A stretch of DNA of 64,000 nt from Nocardioides lijunqiniae (GTDB lineage Bacteria; Actinomycetota; Actinomycetes; Propionibacteriales; Nocardioidaceae). Below are positions 43,936 to 53,111 of this stretch, piece after piece (within the stretch, counting starts at the first letter, position 1; each line of letters opens with the position of its first letter). The translations under genes were made by a program, and so were the position numbers. Location of the stretch: contig NZ_JACJGM010000029.1 in NCBI RefSeq assembly GCF_015024225.1, positions 1 to 64,000 on the forward strand, in the 5' to 3' direction. A model generated the notes under the pieces. It was not told the DNA's origin and did not search any database. It was given only the letters and a program-made list of their open reading frames with translations.

Positions 43936-44409
43936 CTAGATCGCCTTCAGCACGTCCGGGCTCTCGCAGGCCCTGGCGAAGGCCGAGATCCGCGCCCGGA
44001 TCTCGCGGCCGAGCAGCCACCGCCCGATCGGGTCCGCGACGGGAGCCAGCCAGGCCGGACGGGCCGACCAGGTGTACTTCCACACGGCGCGGGTCCCGGG
44101 CACCCCGCCCTGCTCCTCGGCGGTGAAGCGCCAGCCGCCGCCGAAGGAGGCGAAGAACCACGGGCCCTTCTCCATGGTCATGCCGACCGAGGTGGGCGGC
44201 CGGTAGGAGACGTAGCGGCTGATCATCGTCGGCCCGACGCGCGCCTTGGTCAGGGTGCGCACGTCCTTGGCCGGGCGCTCGGCGTCGATGAGGTGCTGGT
44301 GCCGGATGAACGGGTCCCAGCTCAGCCGCACCTCGCCGGTCGTCTGCGAGACGGCGAACGCCGTGTCCGGCGGGACCGGGACCCACTGCTCTGCGGTGAC
44401 CTGGGGCAT
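43936..44409 (-). CDS. SRPBCC-fold protein
   Basis: 157 aa from MPQVTAEQW (an ATG at 44421 would add four residues). A polyketide-cyclase/dehydrase-like SRPBCC fold: VPVPPDTAFAVSQTTGEVRL, MEKGPWFFASFGGGWRF, TRAVWKYTWSARPAWLAPV. It binds a hydrophobic ligand or lipid; substrate unknown. Transcribed towards the small peptide frame. Confidence 0.85.
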   Translation of the reverse strand: MPQVTAEQWVPVPPDTAFAVSQTTGEVRLSWDPFIRHQHLIDAERPAKDVRTLTKARVGPTMISRYVSYRPPTSVGMTMEKGPWFFASFGGGWRFTAEEQGGVPGTRAVWKYTWSARPAWLAPVADPIGRWLLGREIRARISAFARACESPDVLKAI

Positions 44410-44462
44410 GCCGCGCAGCATGGCACGGGACGGCGGACCCGGGCGCGGAGGTCGTCGTCGGG

Positions 44463-44741
44463 TCAGGAGCCTGCGAGCTCCTCCCGGAGCGCGATGACCT
44501 CCGCGAGGGCCTGCTCGGCGGTCGCGGTCGCCACGGCCAGGGCCTTGATCAGCGTCGCGATGTCCACCTTCTGGCGGACGGCCGGACTGCGCAGCGCCTC
44601 GTCCAGGTCGAGGCCGAGGTCCCCGACGGCGCGCAGCTGGTCCCGGAGCTCCTGGAGACTCCGATGGCTGGTGCGCCCCTCGATCCTGACGTCGCGCTCT
44701 GCCTGTGCCTGCGGAGTTCTGCTGATCTTGAAGAGACCCAT
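44463..44741 (-). CDS. Small helical protein of unknown function
   Basis: 92 aa from MGLFKISRTP, with AAGGAAG upstream. A charged N-terminus is followed by two long helices (SLQELRDQLRAVGDLGLDLD, ATLIKALAVATATAEQALAE). Cytoplasmic; no family recognised. Located 53 bp upstream of the SRPBCC gene in the same direction, and divergent from the ECF sigma cassette. Confidence 0.7.
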   Translation of the reverse strand: MGLFKISRTPQAQAERDVRIEGRTSHRSLQELRDQLRAVGDLGLDLDEALRSPAVRQKVDIATLIKALAVATATAEQALAEVIALREELAGS

Positions 44742-44927
44742 GGGGACTTCCTTCGGTTGGCGGTCCCCCAAGGTACGCAGCGATCTGCCCCACCGTCGCG
44801 GGTGCGAGCGAACGCCGTAGACATTTCAGGCGCCGGAGAACAAGATGTATCAGCCCGGTGAAGCGCGCCTCCTTGCCTGGGTGAGCCACCTGGAAGCCTC
44901 TCCCGGACGGGCGCGTCGGGGGATCGG

Positions 44928-45557
44928 ATGAGAGTCATGACCGCTGGGCAGTCGGGGCGGGTGCCCGAGACGTCCGCAGCCCCCGGGGTGTGGTCGGTCG
45001 CCGCCGACGCCTTCGAGCGCTGGCGCGACGGCGACCTCGACGCCCTCGACGAGCTGGTGGCGCTGATGACGCCGGTGCTGTGGCACGTCGTCCGCGCCTA
45101 CCGGCTCTCCCACGAGCAGGCCGAGGACGTCGTGCAGTCGACCTGGCTGGCGCTCGTCCGCCGCCGCGACGCGATCGACGACCCCCAGGCGGTGGGTGGC
45201 TGGCTCACGCTGACCTCGCGCCGCGCCGCCTGGCGGGTCAGCGCACGGGCCGGATCCCACGTCACGCTCGAGCCCGACGTCCTCGAGCGGCACGTGCCGT
45301 CGGAGCCCTCGGCCGAGAGCACCGTCGTCGCGCACGACGAGCGGGACCTGCTCTGGCGGGCGGTGGCCGAGCTCGACGAGCGGTGCCAGCGCCTGCTGCG
45401 CGTGGTCGCCTTCGAGCAACGACCCGACTACGCCGCCCTGTCCGCCGACCTGCAGATGCCTGTCGGCAGCATCGGACCCACCCGCGGCCGCTGTCTGGCC
45501 AAGCTGCGCACCGCCCTCACCCGCCCGTCCGGGAACGACCTGGGGAGCCCGACATGA
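44928..45557 (+). CDS. ECF-type sigma factor of the CHAT-protease cassette
   Basis: 209 aa. Region 2 (LVALMTPVLWHVVRAYRLS, EDVVQSTWLALVRRRDAI) and region 4 (QRLLRVVAFEQRPDYAALSA, GSIGPTRGRCLAKLRTAL). No transmembrane anti-sigma gene follows; instead a 156-aa soluble protein overlaps its stop (ATGA). First gene of an operon with a subtilisin-like and a caspase-like protease, so it may be released or consumed by proteolysis. Confidence 0.9.
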   Translation: MRVMTAGQSGRVPETSAAPGVWSVAADAFERWRDGDLDALDELVALMTPVLWHVVRAYRLSHEQAEDVVQSTWLALVRRRDAIDDPQAVGGWLTLTSRRAAWRVSARAGSHVTLEPDVLERHVPSEPSAESTVVAHDERDLLWRAVAELDERCQRLLRVVAFEQRPDYAALSADLQMPVGSIGPTRGRCLAKLRTALTRPSGNDLGSPT

Positions 45558-46024
45558 ACGACGACACCCGGTTGCGTCAGCTCGCCGACCTGTGGCGCGA
45601 GCGAGACCCCGTGCCCGACGGCCTGGTCGGACGCATGCAGGCCGTGGCCCGCGCCGAGGTGGACCTGCTCGCCACCGACTGGGACCACGAGCTGCTCGAG
45701 CTCGTCGAGCGCTCCACGGAGCTGGCCGGAGCACGCGGCACGTCGACGTCGCTCACCCTGCGCTACACCGGCGTCGACCTCGACGTCCTGGTGCGCGTCG
45801 GTCCCAGCACCGACGCACCCCGCATCGACGGGTGGGTGGTGCCGCCCCTGCCCACGGTCGTGCGCCCCCTGCACCCGGACGGCAGCGCGGCAGGGGCCCC
45901 CGCCACCGTCGGCGAGGAAGGTCGCTTCGTGCTCGTCGACCTGCGCCCGGGACTGGTCCGGCTCGCTCTGGAGCCGACCGACCCCCAGCACGCATCGTTC
46001 GTGACCCCCACCTTCGAGATCTGA
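45554..46024 (+). CDS. Soluble protein in the anti-sigma position
   Basis: 156 aa, ATG overlapping the sigma stop. An N-terminal helical part (RLRQLADLWRERDPVPDGL) is joined to a C-terminal beta-sandwich (VGEEGRFVLVDLRPGLVRLA) like a carboxypeptidase regulatory-like domain. No membrane helix. By position it could bind the sigma factor or be a substrate of the proteases. Function unproved. Confidence 0.72.
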   Translation: MNDDTRLRQLADLWRERDPVPDGLVGRMQAVARAEVDLLATDWDHELLELVERSTELAGARGTSTSLTLRYTGVDLDVLVRVGPSTDAPRIDGWVVPPLPTVVRPLHPDGSAAGAPATVGEEGRFVLVDLRPGLVRLALEPTDPQHASFVTPTFEI

Positions 46025-46037
46025 CCGGAAGGACCCG

Positions 46038-47606
46038 ATGAAGCCCCTCGACGACGGAGCCGCCCCGCCCACCCGCAGCCCCCTCGACCGCGACCCGACG
46101 CCACCTCCCCGCGACGTGATCAGCGCCGTCCAGGGCCGGGTCCTCGACCCGAGCACCGCCCTGCAGGTCGAGGGCGTCGCGGCCAGGCCCACCGTCTACG
46201 TCGGCCCGCGGCTGGTGATCTCCAAGGCCATCGACGTCGACGGGGCGATGCAGGTGCTCGAGGCCGTGGCCAAGCGGCTGGGCTGGACCGTCACCCTCGA
46301 CCCCGAGGACCCACGCACGGCCCGGCTCCCCCACGGCCTGCGGACGGTGACCATCCGGCTGGCCTCCGACACCGCCGCCACCGCCCCCGACGGGTGGGTG
46401 CTGCTGCAGCAGACCCGCGCACAGTTCGGGGTCCGCTCCGTGCTCGGGGTGGGCCTCGACCACGTCGTGTTCTCCGGGTCGCTGGAGTCGAACCCGTTCC
46501 ACATCAGCAGCCCTTTTCACATCAGCAGCCCCTTCCACATCAGCAGCCCGGCCGGGGGCGGCTCCTCCGCTCCGGTCTCGACGTACGGCCTGCCCGGTTC
46601 GGGCGGCCGCCAGCCGGTGACGTACGTCGGAGCCCCGCCGCATCGCCGGAAGAGGATCGAGGGCAGACGCCCCGTGGTCGCCCTGCTCGACACCGGCTGC
46701 GCCGTGCACCCGTGGCTCAACCACGTCGTGACGAAGGACGTGACCCTCGACGGCGTGCGCATCGGCTACTCCGACCCGGTGACCGACCCCGAGCTGCACG
46801 GTGACCTCGTGGGCCAGCTCGACGGCGTCATCGACCCCCTCTCGGGCCACGGCACGTTCATCGCGGGGCTGGTCCACCAGAGCTGCCCGGACGCCGACAT
46901 CCTGTCCTGGCGGGTGGTCCCCTCGGAGGGGCCGACCGTGGAGTCCGACCTCGTCGCCTCGCTCGCCCAGGTCGCGGAGCTCGCGCGGCGACACCGGGAG
47001 GGTCGTGACGACGGGCACGCCATCGACGTCCTGAGCCTCTCGATCGGCTACTACCACGAGACCCCGTCGGACGCCCTGTTCGACGTCACGATGTACGCCA
47101 TCCTCGAGGACCTCGCCAGGCACGGCACGATCGTCGTCGCGTCGGCCGGCAACGACGCCACGAGCCGGCCCAGCTTCCCCGCTGCCTTCGCGCCGTGGTC
47201 GGACGGCAACGGGCCGGTGCAGCCCGACCCCGCGTGCCTGCCGATCGTGTCGGTCGGCGCCCTCAACCCCAACCGGTCGACCGACGCGCTGTTCAGCAAC
47301 GTCGGTCCGTGGGTGCGCGCGTTCGCGCCCGGTGCCGCGCTGCTGAGCACGATGCCGCGCTTCCAGGGTGGCCTGCAGCCGATGGCCCGGTCGAGGGCCT
47401 TCGGTCGCCCACGCGAGGCCATCGACCCCGACGACTACCGCGGCGGCTTCGGTGTCTGGAGCGGCACCTCCTTCGCCGCGCCGGTCCTCGCGGGGTGGCT
47501 GGCCGCGGCCCTGGTGGGCGAGCTCGTCGGTCCCGAGGACCCGGCCACCGCCGTACCGCTCGGCTGGTCGGTGGTGGAGAAGGTGGTCGAGTTCGGGCCA
47601 CACTGA
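46038..47606 (+). CDS. Cytoplasmic subtilisin-like (S8) protease
   Basis: 522 aa, no signal peptide. Catalytic triad: D218 (ALLDTGC), H271 (SGHGT), S478 (WSGTSFAAP), with ASAGNDA for the oxyanion Asn. The N-terminal 210 residues are a prodomain-like region containing three exact FHISSP repeats (154-171; DNA 46497-46550). It sits between an ECF sigma and a CHAT protease gene. The missing secretion signal implies an internal target. Confidence 0.92.
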   Translation: MKPLDDGAAPPTRSPLDRDPTPPPRDVISAVQGRVLDPSTALQVEGVAARPTVYVGPRLVISKAIDVDGAMQVLEAVAKRLGWTVTLDPEDPRTARLPHGLRTVTIRLASDTAATAPDGWVLLQQTRAQFGVRSVLGVGLDHVVFSGSLESNPFHISSPFHISSPFHISSPAGGGSSAPVSTYGLPGSGGRQPVTYVGAPPHRRKRIEGRRPVVALLDTGCAVHPWLNHVVTKDVTLDGVRIGYSDPVTDPELHGDLVGQLDGVIDPLSGHGTFIAGLVHQSCPDADILSWRVVPSEGPTVESDLVASLAQVAELARRHREGRDDGHAIDVLSLSIGYYHETPSDALFDVTMYAILEDLARHGTIVVASAGNDATSRPSFPAAFAPWSDGNGPVQPDPACLPIVSVGALNPNRSTDALFSNVGPWVRAFAPGAALLSTMPRFQGGLQPMARSRAFGRPREAIDPDDYRGGFGVWSGTSFAAPVLAGWLAAALVGELVGPEDPATAVPLGWSVVEKVVEFGPH

Positions 47607-47610
47607 CGGG

Positions 47611-50028
47611 GTGCTGTCGGCCGAGGAGCTCCACGCACGAGGCGTCGCGGCGATCAACGCGGGCCGCGTCGCTGCGGCGCGCACCCCTCTTGAGACCGCC
47701 CTGCGGCGATCGACGAGCGATGCGCTGAGCGGGTCGATCGAGGCCAGCCTCGCGTACGTCGCCTCGGAGTCGGGCCGACGCGACGAGGCGATACGCCTGC
47801 TCGAGTCGGCGCTGCTCCGCCCGGGCCTCAGCACCGCGGAGCGAGGACGCATCCACGGCCAGCAGGCCCTGCTCGCCATGCTCACCGGGCAGAACGCCGA
47901 GGCCATGTCCGCGTTCGGCGCCGCGATCCGGATGCTGAGCACCTCGCCCCTCCACCTCGGTCGTGCCCACGTCAACCGGGGCAACCTCTACCTCCAGCAG
48001 AACGACGTGTCCCGCGCGGCGCAGGACTTCGAGGCCGGGCTGGCGCACCTGGAGTCGACGGCGGAGCCACCCGAGGTGGCCATGGCGCGGCACAACCTGG
48101 GCTACACGCGGTTCCTCGCCGGCGACCTGGCCGAGGCCCTGCGCGACATGGACGCGGCCCGCACCGTGCTCGCGCCGCTGAGCGCCGTGGCCGAGGCGAC
48201 CTGCGACCAGGACCGGGCCGAGGTCCTGATCGCCGCCGGACTCGTGGACGACGGCCGCGCCGCCCTGGCAGGAGCCGCCCGCGCCTTCGGGTCGCGGCGC
48301 CTGCGCCGGCGGCAGGCGGAGGCCGAGCTGACGCTGAGCCGGACCCTCCTGCTCGACGACCCGGCACAGGCCCTGGAGCGGGCGCGGTCGGCGCTGCGTC
48401 ACCTCGACGCGTCCGCCACCGCGTGGAGGGCGCGGGCGGCCGCCGTGGTCCTGGCCGCCGAGGTCAGGCTGGGGCGCTCCCCGACCGCCCTCGTGGACCG
48501 CGGGCGCGACCTCGTGCCCCTCCTCGAGGACCACGGCCTGCACTGGCCCGCGGTCGAGACCCGGATCCACCTCGGCCGGGCCCACCTCCTGCGTCGGGAC
48601 CCGGACGGCGCCGCAGCGACCCTGGCCGGGATCCGCACCGGTGCACGCGCTCCTCTGGCGGTCCGGCTGCTCGAGCGCGAGACGCGTGCCGAGCTGGCGG
48701 CGCACCGAGGTCGTCGAGCCGACGCCCTCGCGCACCTGCGCGCCGGCCTCGACGACCTCCACGCCTGGCAGAGCTCGTTCGGGAGCCTCGACCTGCAGAC
48801 CATGGTCACCGGTCACGGCGTCCGCCTGGCCCGCACCGGCCTGCGCCTGGCCGTGGAGTCGCAGTCCTCCCGCACCCTCTTCGAGTGGTCGGAGCGGGCC
48901 CGGATGCTCGCCAGCCGCGTCCTGCCGATCCGCGCCCCCCAGGACGAGCAGACGCGCGCCGACCTCACCGAGCTCCGCTCCGGCCCGGCGCCGAGCCGCG
49001 AGGCGGAGCTCCGTCGACGCGTGCGCGAGCAGGCGTGGCGTCTGCGCGGCTCCGGCGAGGTCACCGAGCCCGTCGAGCTGGACGCCGTCGTCGGCGCCCT
49101 GCCCCAGGCCACGGCGGTCGTCGCGCACGTCGTCACGGACACCCACTTGGTCGCCCTCGTGATCACCGCCCGCGGCGTGGCGCGCCACGTGGTCGGCTCT
49201 CGCGCCGACCTCGTGGGGCTGCTGGACGGTCTCGCGCCGGACCTCGACGTCGCGGCGTCGTACCTGCCGGCGTCCCTCGCGGGCGCCGTGCGGCACGGGC
49301 TCGCGACCCGTCTGTCGCGGCTGGCGTCGCTGCTGCTGACACCGGTCCTGGACGACGTGGGAGACCGTGACGTGGTGCTGACCCCCTCCGCGCTGCTCGC
49401 CGGAGTGCCGTGGACCATGCTCCCCGGCCTCACCGGTCGCCCGGTCGCCGTCGCGCGCTCGGTCACCTCGTGGCTGTCCCGGGCGGGGGTGACGCCGCTG
49501 ACCACCGCCGGGCTCGTGGCCGGCCCCCGGGTGGAACGCGCGGTGGCCGAGGTCGAGGCCGCGTCACGGCAGTGGCCCGGGAGCCGGGTCCTGACCGGGG
49601 AGGCGGCCACGGCCGCCGCGGTCTCCGACCTCGCTGCCGGCGTCGACCTGCTCCACGTCGCCGCGCACGGCCGGCACTCGGCCGACAACCCCCTGTTCTC
49701 CGGGCTCGAGCTCGCCGACGGCTCCTGGTTCGGCTACGACATCGACCAGCTGTCCTCGGTGCCGCAGGTGGTGCTGCTGTCGGCGTGCGAGGGGGGCCGG
49801 TCGTCGGTGCGGCACGGCGAGGAGCTGATCGGGATGGCGACCGCGTGGCTGCACGCGGGCGCCCGGTGGGTGATCGCCTCACCGGCCGCGGTCGACGACC
49901 GGGTCGCGCACGACACCCTGCTCGCGGTGCACGCCGGGCTGCGGGCCGGGCTCGCCCCACCGGTGGCGCTCGCCGCCGTCGAGCACCGGGCCGACGCGGC
50001 GCCCGTGCCGTTCGTCTGCCTCACCTGA
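47611..50028 (+). CDS. TPR-CHAT caspase-like protease
   Basis: 805 aa, GTG start 5 bp after the S8 stop. Long TPR array (about 1-450), a linker, and a C-terminal CHAT domain with H686 (AAHGRHS) and C726 (LLSACEGG), the caspase-type His/Cys dyad. CHAT proteins cleave specific substrates on activation. The nearby ECF sigma and a second protease recall type III-E CRISPR systems, where TPR-CHAT releases a sigma regulator. No CRISPR array or gRAMP lies in the window. Confidence 0.92.
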   Translation: MLSAEELHARGVAAINAGRVAAARTPLETALRRSTSDALSGSIEASLAYVASESGRRDEAIRLLESALLRPGLSTAERGRIHGQQALLAMLTGQNAEAMSAFGAAIRMLSTSPLHLGRAHVNRGNLYLQQNDVSRAAQDFEAGLAHLESTAEPPEVAMARHNLGYTRFLAGDLAEALRDMDAARTVLAPLSAVAEATCDQDRAEVLIAAGLVDDGRAALAGAARAFGSRRLRRRQAEAELTLSRTLLLDDPAQALERARSALRHLDASATAWRARAAAVVLAAEVRLGRSPTALVDRGRDLVPLLEDHGLHWPAVETRIHLGRAHLLRRDPDGAAATLAGIRTGARAPLAVRLLERETRAELAAHRGRRADALAHLRAGLDDLHAWQSSFGSLDLQTMVTGHGVRLARTGLRLAVESQSSRTLFEWSERARMLASRVLPIRAPQDEQTRADLTELRSGPAPSREAELRRRVREQAWRLRGSGEVTEPVELDAVVGALPQATAVVAHVVTDTHLVALVITARGVARHVVGSRADLVGLLDGLAPDLDVAASYLPASLAGAVRHGLATRLSRLASLLLTPVLDDVGDRDVVLTPSALLAGVPWTMLPGLTGRPVAVARSVTSWLSRAGVTPLTTAGLVAGPRVERAVAEVEAASRQWPGSRVLTGEAATAAAVSDLAAGVDLLHVAAHGRHSADNPLFSGLELADGSWFGYDIDQLSSVPQVVLLSACEGGRSSVRHGEELIGMATAWLHAGARWVIASPAAVDDRVAHDTLLAVHAGLRAGLAPPVALAAVEHRADAAPVPFVCLT

Positions 50029-50036
50029 GGTATCAA

Positions 50037-50050
50037 GGGCGGCGCCGCCC
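50037..50050. terminator. Palindromic hairpin after the CHAT gene
   Basis: GGGCGGC-GCCGCCC is a perfect 14-bp palindrome 8 bp past the CHAT stop and 42 bp before the response regulator. It may attenuate or end transcription; there is no T-run. Confidence 0.35.
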
Positions 50051-50092
50051 GCTCCTCTCCCCCGAAGCCGCACCTCAACCCGGGGAGTCCAG

Positions 50093-50764
50093 ATGAGTCT
50101 CAAAGTCGCGCTGGTGGAGCACCACGAGATGTTCGCCGAGACGCTCGACCTCGCCCTCAGCCTGCACGGCCACGAGGTCGACCAGGTGCCGATCCCGACC
50201 AGTGGCGCCTGGGGGGAGCCACTGGTCCGGGCGGTGCTCAAACGGCGGCCACACGTGGCCATCCTCGACGTCGATGCCGACCAGGTGGGGGACGTCGCGC
50301 ACGTGACCGGGCCGCTTACGGACGCAGGCGTCGCCGTCGTCGTCCTCACGTCGTCCCGTAACCCGGCCCGCTGGGGCGAGTGCCTCCACCACGGCGCCCG
50401 CCGCGTGGTGCCGAAGACGGCGCCGCTGCAGACGATCGTGAGCACGCTTCGCCGCCTCGAGGCCGGCCTGCCCGTCATCCCTCGCGACAAGCGGGAGGCA
50501 CTGGTCTCGTGCTGGCGACGCGAGTGCACGGCCGAGCGCGGCGCCCAGCAGCGACTCGCCTCCCTGACCGCGCGGGAGATGCAGGTGCTCGGCCACCTCT
50601 CCTCCGGGCGCCAGGTGCGTGACATCGCCAAGGCCTGCGTCGTCTCGGAGGCCACGGTGCGCACCCAGGTGAAGGCGATCCTCGGCAAGCTCGACGTCGG
50701 CTCGCAGCTCGCCGCCGTCGGCCTCGCCCACCGGACCGGATGGCGCGCGCCGCAGCTGCAGTGA
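50093..50764 (+). CDS. Atypical LuxR-family response regulator
   Basis: 223 aa. The receiver domain keeps the Asp in HVAILDVDAD and Lys in VVPKTA, but the acidic pair is replaced by EHHE (residues 9-12), so phosphorylation may be lost or altered. C-terminal LuxR HTH (LTAREMQVLGHLSSGRQVRD). No kinase is adjacent. Probably the regulatory gene of the CHAT cassette. Confidence 0.88.
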   Translation: MSLKVALVEHHEMFAETLDLALSLHGHEVDQVPIPTSGAWGEPLVRAVLKRRPHVAILDVDADQVGDVAHVTGPLTDAGVAVVVLTSSRNPARWGECLHHGARRVVPKTAPLQTIVSTLRRLEAGLPVIPRDKREALVSCWRRECTAERGAQQRLASLTAREMQVLGHLSSGRQVRDIAKACVVSEATVRTQVKAILGKLDVGSQLAAVGLAHRTGWRAPQLQ

Positions 50765-50982
50765 GCCGTCGCCCGTCCCGGGACGAGCGCACGACGTACA
50801 TCACGCCGGTCACCGTCGCCGATGCCAGGACACCGATGACGACGCCGCCCACCTCACCTTGACCACCGCGTACGTCGCCGCCACGAGGAACACCAGCAGC
50901 GGCAGCGCGCGCTGCACGAGCTCGTACCCGGCGCTGGCACCGATGCCCTCGCACCAACGCCCCGCCGGGGCTACGGTGCGGC

Positions 50983-51366
50983 ATGGCCACCCACTGGACA
51001 CTGGGCTGCGACGCCGCCGACCCGCACGCGCTGGCCGCCTTCTGGGCCGGCGCGCTCGACTACGTGCCCGAACCCGGCTACGACGACCCGGACGGTGCCT
51101 CGATCGTCGACCCCGACGGCGTTGCGCCGGCGATCTCCTTCCTGAGGGTGCCCGAGGGCAAGACGGCCAAGAACCGCCTGCACATCGACATCCGCGTCGC
51201 GGGCGAGCCGCCGTGGGACCTGGCGGAGCGCGAGCGGCTCATCCGCGCCAAGGCCGACGAGCTGCAGGCCACCGGAGCCACCCACGTCCGCGAGCAGCAC
51301 TACGACGGCGCCCTGGGCCACGTCGTGATGCTCGACCCCGAGGGCAACGAGTTCTGCGTCGCCTGA
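50983..51366 (+). CDS. VOC (glyoxalase-like) family protein
   Basis: 127 aa with two beta-alpha-beta-beta-beta motifs: HWTLGCDAADPHALAAFWAG and GHVVMLDPEGNEFCVA. The final E-x-FCV region carries the metal-binding Glu. A glyoxalase, dioxygenase or fosfomycin-resistance-type fold; the substrate cannot be read. Monocistronic; 50765-50982 upstream holds no convincing gene. Confidence 0.9.
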   Translation: MATHWTLGCDAADPHALAAFWAGALDYVPEPGYDDPDGASIVDPDGVAPAISFLRVPEGKTAKNRLHIDIRVAGEPPWDLAERERLIRAKADELQATGATHVREQHYDGALGHVVMLDPEGNEFCVA

Positions 51367-51476
51367 GCCAACGTCGAGGCACCCGCGTGGTTGCTCGTGC
51401 GGTCCGGGACAACCGGTCGCACGCCGTCTCGGACAGCGATCCGTGACGGCCTCCACCGCACGGTAAATTGCGCGCC

Positions 51477-53051
51477 ATGCGTCTCCTCCGCTCTCTCCTG
51501 CCTCCCTTCCTGGCCGCTCTCCTCGCGCTGGTGCTCGTGCCGACCGTCGCCCTCCCGGCACACGCCGCGACCGGCACGATCACGGGCACCGCGGTCGACG
51601 CGAGCGGGAAGCCGCTGCAGAACGTGTACTGGGAGCTCTACACGCTGGAGGGGGGCACCTGGACGACGCTCCAGTTCGGTCCGAAGCTCACCGACAGCAA
51701 GGGCCGCTTCTCCCAGCCGGTGAAGGTCGGCGGCCAGTACCGCGTCTGCTTCTCCGACTCCTACTACGGCGAGTCGACCTCCGCGGAGTTCTACTGGCAG
51801 CCCGAGGTGCGCCACGCGGACCGGTGCTGGCCCAACGCCACGTCGTGGCAGACCGCCCAGACGTGGACCTCGACCGCGGCGACGCCGTCCAGGTCGGTCT
51901 CCGTCACGCTGCCGAGGCAGGGCCTCGGGATGGCGCCGGTCGACCCCTTCATCACCGGCTCGTACCAGGTCGGCGACCGCCTCAGCATCGTGGGCCAGGA
52001 GGGATGGCGGCCCACGAACGCCACCTTCAGCTACCAGTGGATGTCGCGGACCGACAACGCCCCGGTCGCCCCGATACCCGGCGCCACCGCGGCCACCTTC
52101 GTCCCGACGGCCGCGCAGTCCGGGAAGTGGATCTACGCCACGGTGACCGCCAGCCGGCCGGGATACAAGCCCGCCAGGCTCACCACGCCGGTCACCAAGG
52201 TGGGCACCGCCCACGTGCAGCCGACGTCGCCGCTGGCGATCACCGGCTCGGCGAAGCCGGGCGCCACCCTCACGGCTGCGTTCGGCAAGCCGGCCAACAC
52301 CTACAGCGAGATCCGCTGGTACGTCGACGGCGTGCCGCAGCCGAGGCACACCTCGTACGACTCCGGCGCCTCCACGTTCCCGGTCGCTGCCGCCCACTCC
52401 GGGGCACGGGTCGACGCGCGCCTGAAGATCTACAAGAAGGACGCCAACGGCAACTACGTCGACGGAAGCGACACCTTCCAGCGGGCCCTGGTGCGGATCA
52501 GCGGGAGCCGGCCGGCCCAGGCGCTGCCGGCTGCCGCAGCCCCGGCGGGCAAGCCGACCGTCGGCCGGGTCCTCTCGGCGCCCGCACGCGTCACCGCCGA
52601 CCCGCAGGCGACGTTGAAGTACCAGTGGATGCGCGGAGCCGCCGCCATTCGGGGCGCGACCGCGCGTCGCTACCAGGTGCGCTCCGTCGACGTGAACAAG
52701 AAGCTGAAGGTCCGCGTCACCGTCAGCCGCCCCGGTTGGCCGAACACGTTCGTCCGCACCTCGACGGCCACCGTCGCGAAGAAGGCACTCAAGGTCGGGC
52801 AGGTCAAGGCCGTGGGGAAGGCGAAGGTGGGTCAGCGGCTGACCGCGAAGACCACCGGATGGCGCCCGAGCTCGGTCAGGTTCCGCTTCCGCTGGCTGCG
52901 GGACGGGCAGGTCGTGCGTGGTGCCACCAGGGCCTTCTACAAGATCCGCAAGGCCGACCGCGGCACGGTCATCAGGGTCCGCGTCACCGCGATCAAGGCG
53001 ACCTACCTCAGCGTCATCAAGACCAGCAGGGGACGCAAGGTCTCGCGCTGA
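51477..53051 (+). CDS. Secreted protein with Ig-like repeats
   Basis: 524 aa from an ATG (a TTG three codons earlier is possible). Signal peptide MRLLRSLLPPFLAALLALVL, cleavage near AHAA. An N-terminal SpaA/carboxypeptidase-like beta domain (GTITGTAVDASGKPLQNVYW) is followed by at least three Ig-like modules with the actinobacterial pattern YQWM...IPGATAAT...V.VTA.RPGY. A surface or secreted binding protein with no enzyme motif. Confidence 0.88.
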   Translation: MRLLRSLLPPFLAALLALVLVPTVALPAHAATGTITGTAVDASGKPLQNVYWELYTLEGGTWTTLQFGPKLTDSKGRFSQPVKVGGQYRVCFSDSYYGESTSAEFYWQPEVRHADRCWPNATSWQTAQTWTSTAATPSRSVSVTLPRQGLGMAPVDPFITGSYQVGDRLSIVGQEGWRPTNATFSYQWMSRTDNAPVAPIPGATAATFVPTAAQSGKWIYATVTASRPGYKPARLTTPVTKVGTAHVQPTSPLAITGSAKPGATLTAAFGKPANTYSEIRWYVDGVPQPRHTSYDSGASTFPVAAAHSGARVDARLKIYKKDANGNYVDGSDTFQRALVRISGSRPAQALPAAAAPAGKPTVGRVLSAPARVTADPQATLKYQWMRGAAAIRGATARRYQVRSVDVNKKLKVRVTVSRPGWPNTFVRTSTATVAKKALKVGQVKAVGKAKVGQRLTAKTTGWRPSSVRFRFRWLRDGQVVRGATRAFYKIRKADRGTVIRVRVTAIKATYLSVIKTSRGRKVSR

Positions 53052-53111
53052 CGGGTCGGCGTTTCCCGTCACCGAGCCGGTAGGGTTGCCGGATCAGTCG
53101 GACGCCGACTG

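Noticed and set aside
46497..46550. Short tandem repeats as a CRISPR array
   Set aside because: Three adjacent 18-bp units with no spacers, inside a reading frame; they encode FHISSP repeats. No CRISPR array is visible anywhere in the window.
44928..50028. Type III-E CRISPR effector locus
   Set aside because: Only the TPR-CHAT and sigma parts resemble it; there is no gRAMP, Cas1 or repeat array nearby.
50765..50982. Small two-helix membrane protein on the minus strand (possibly frameshifted)
   Set aside because: Hydrophobic stretches (LPLLVFLVAATYAVV and VVIGVLASATVTGVM) occur in two different frames, and neither has a convincing start or full length. Could be a decayed gene but not supported.
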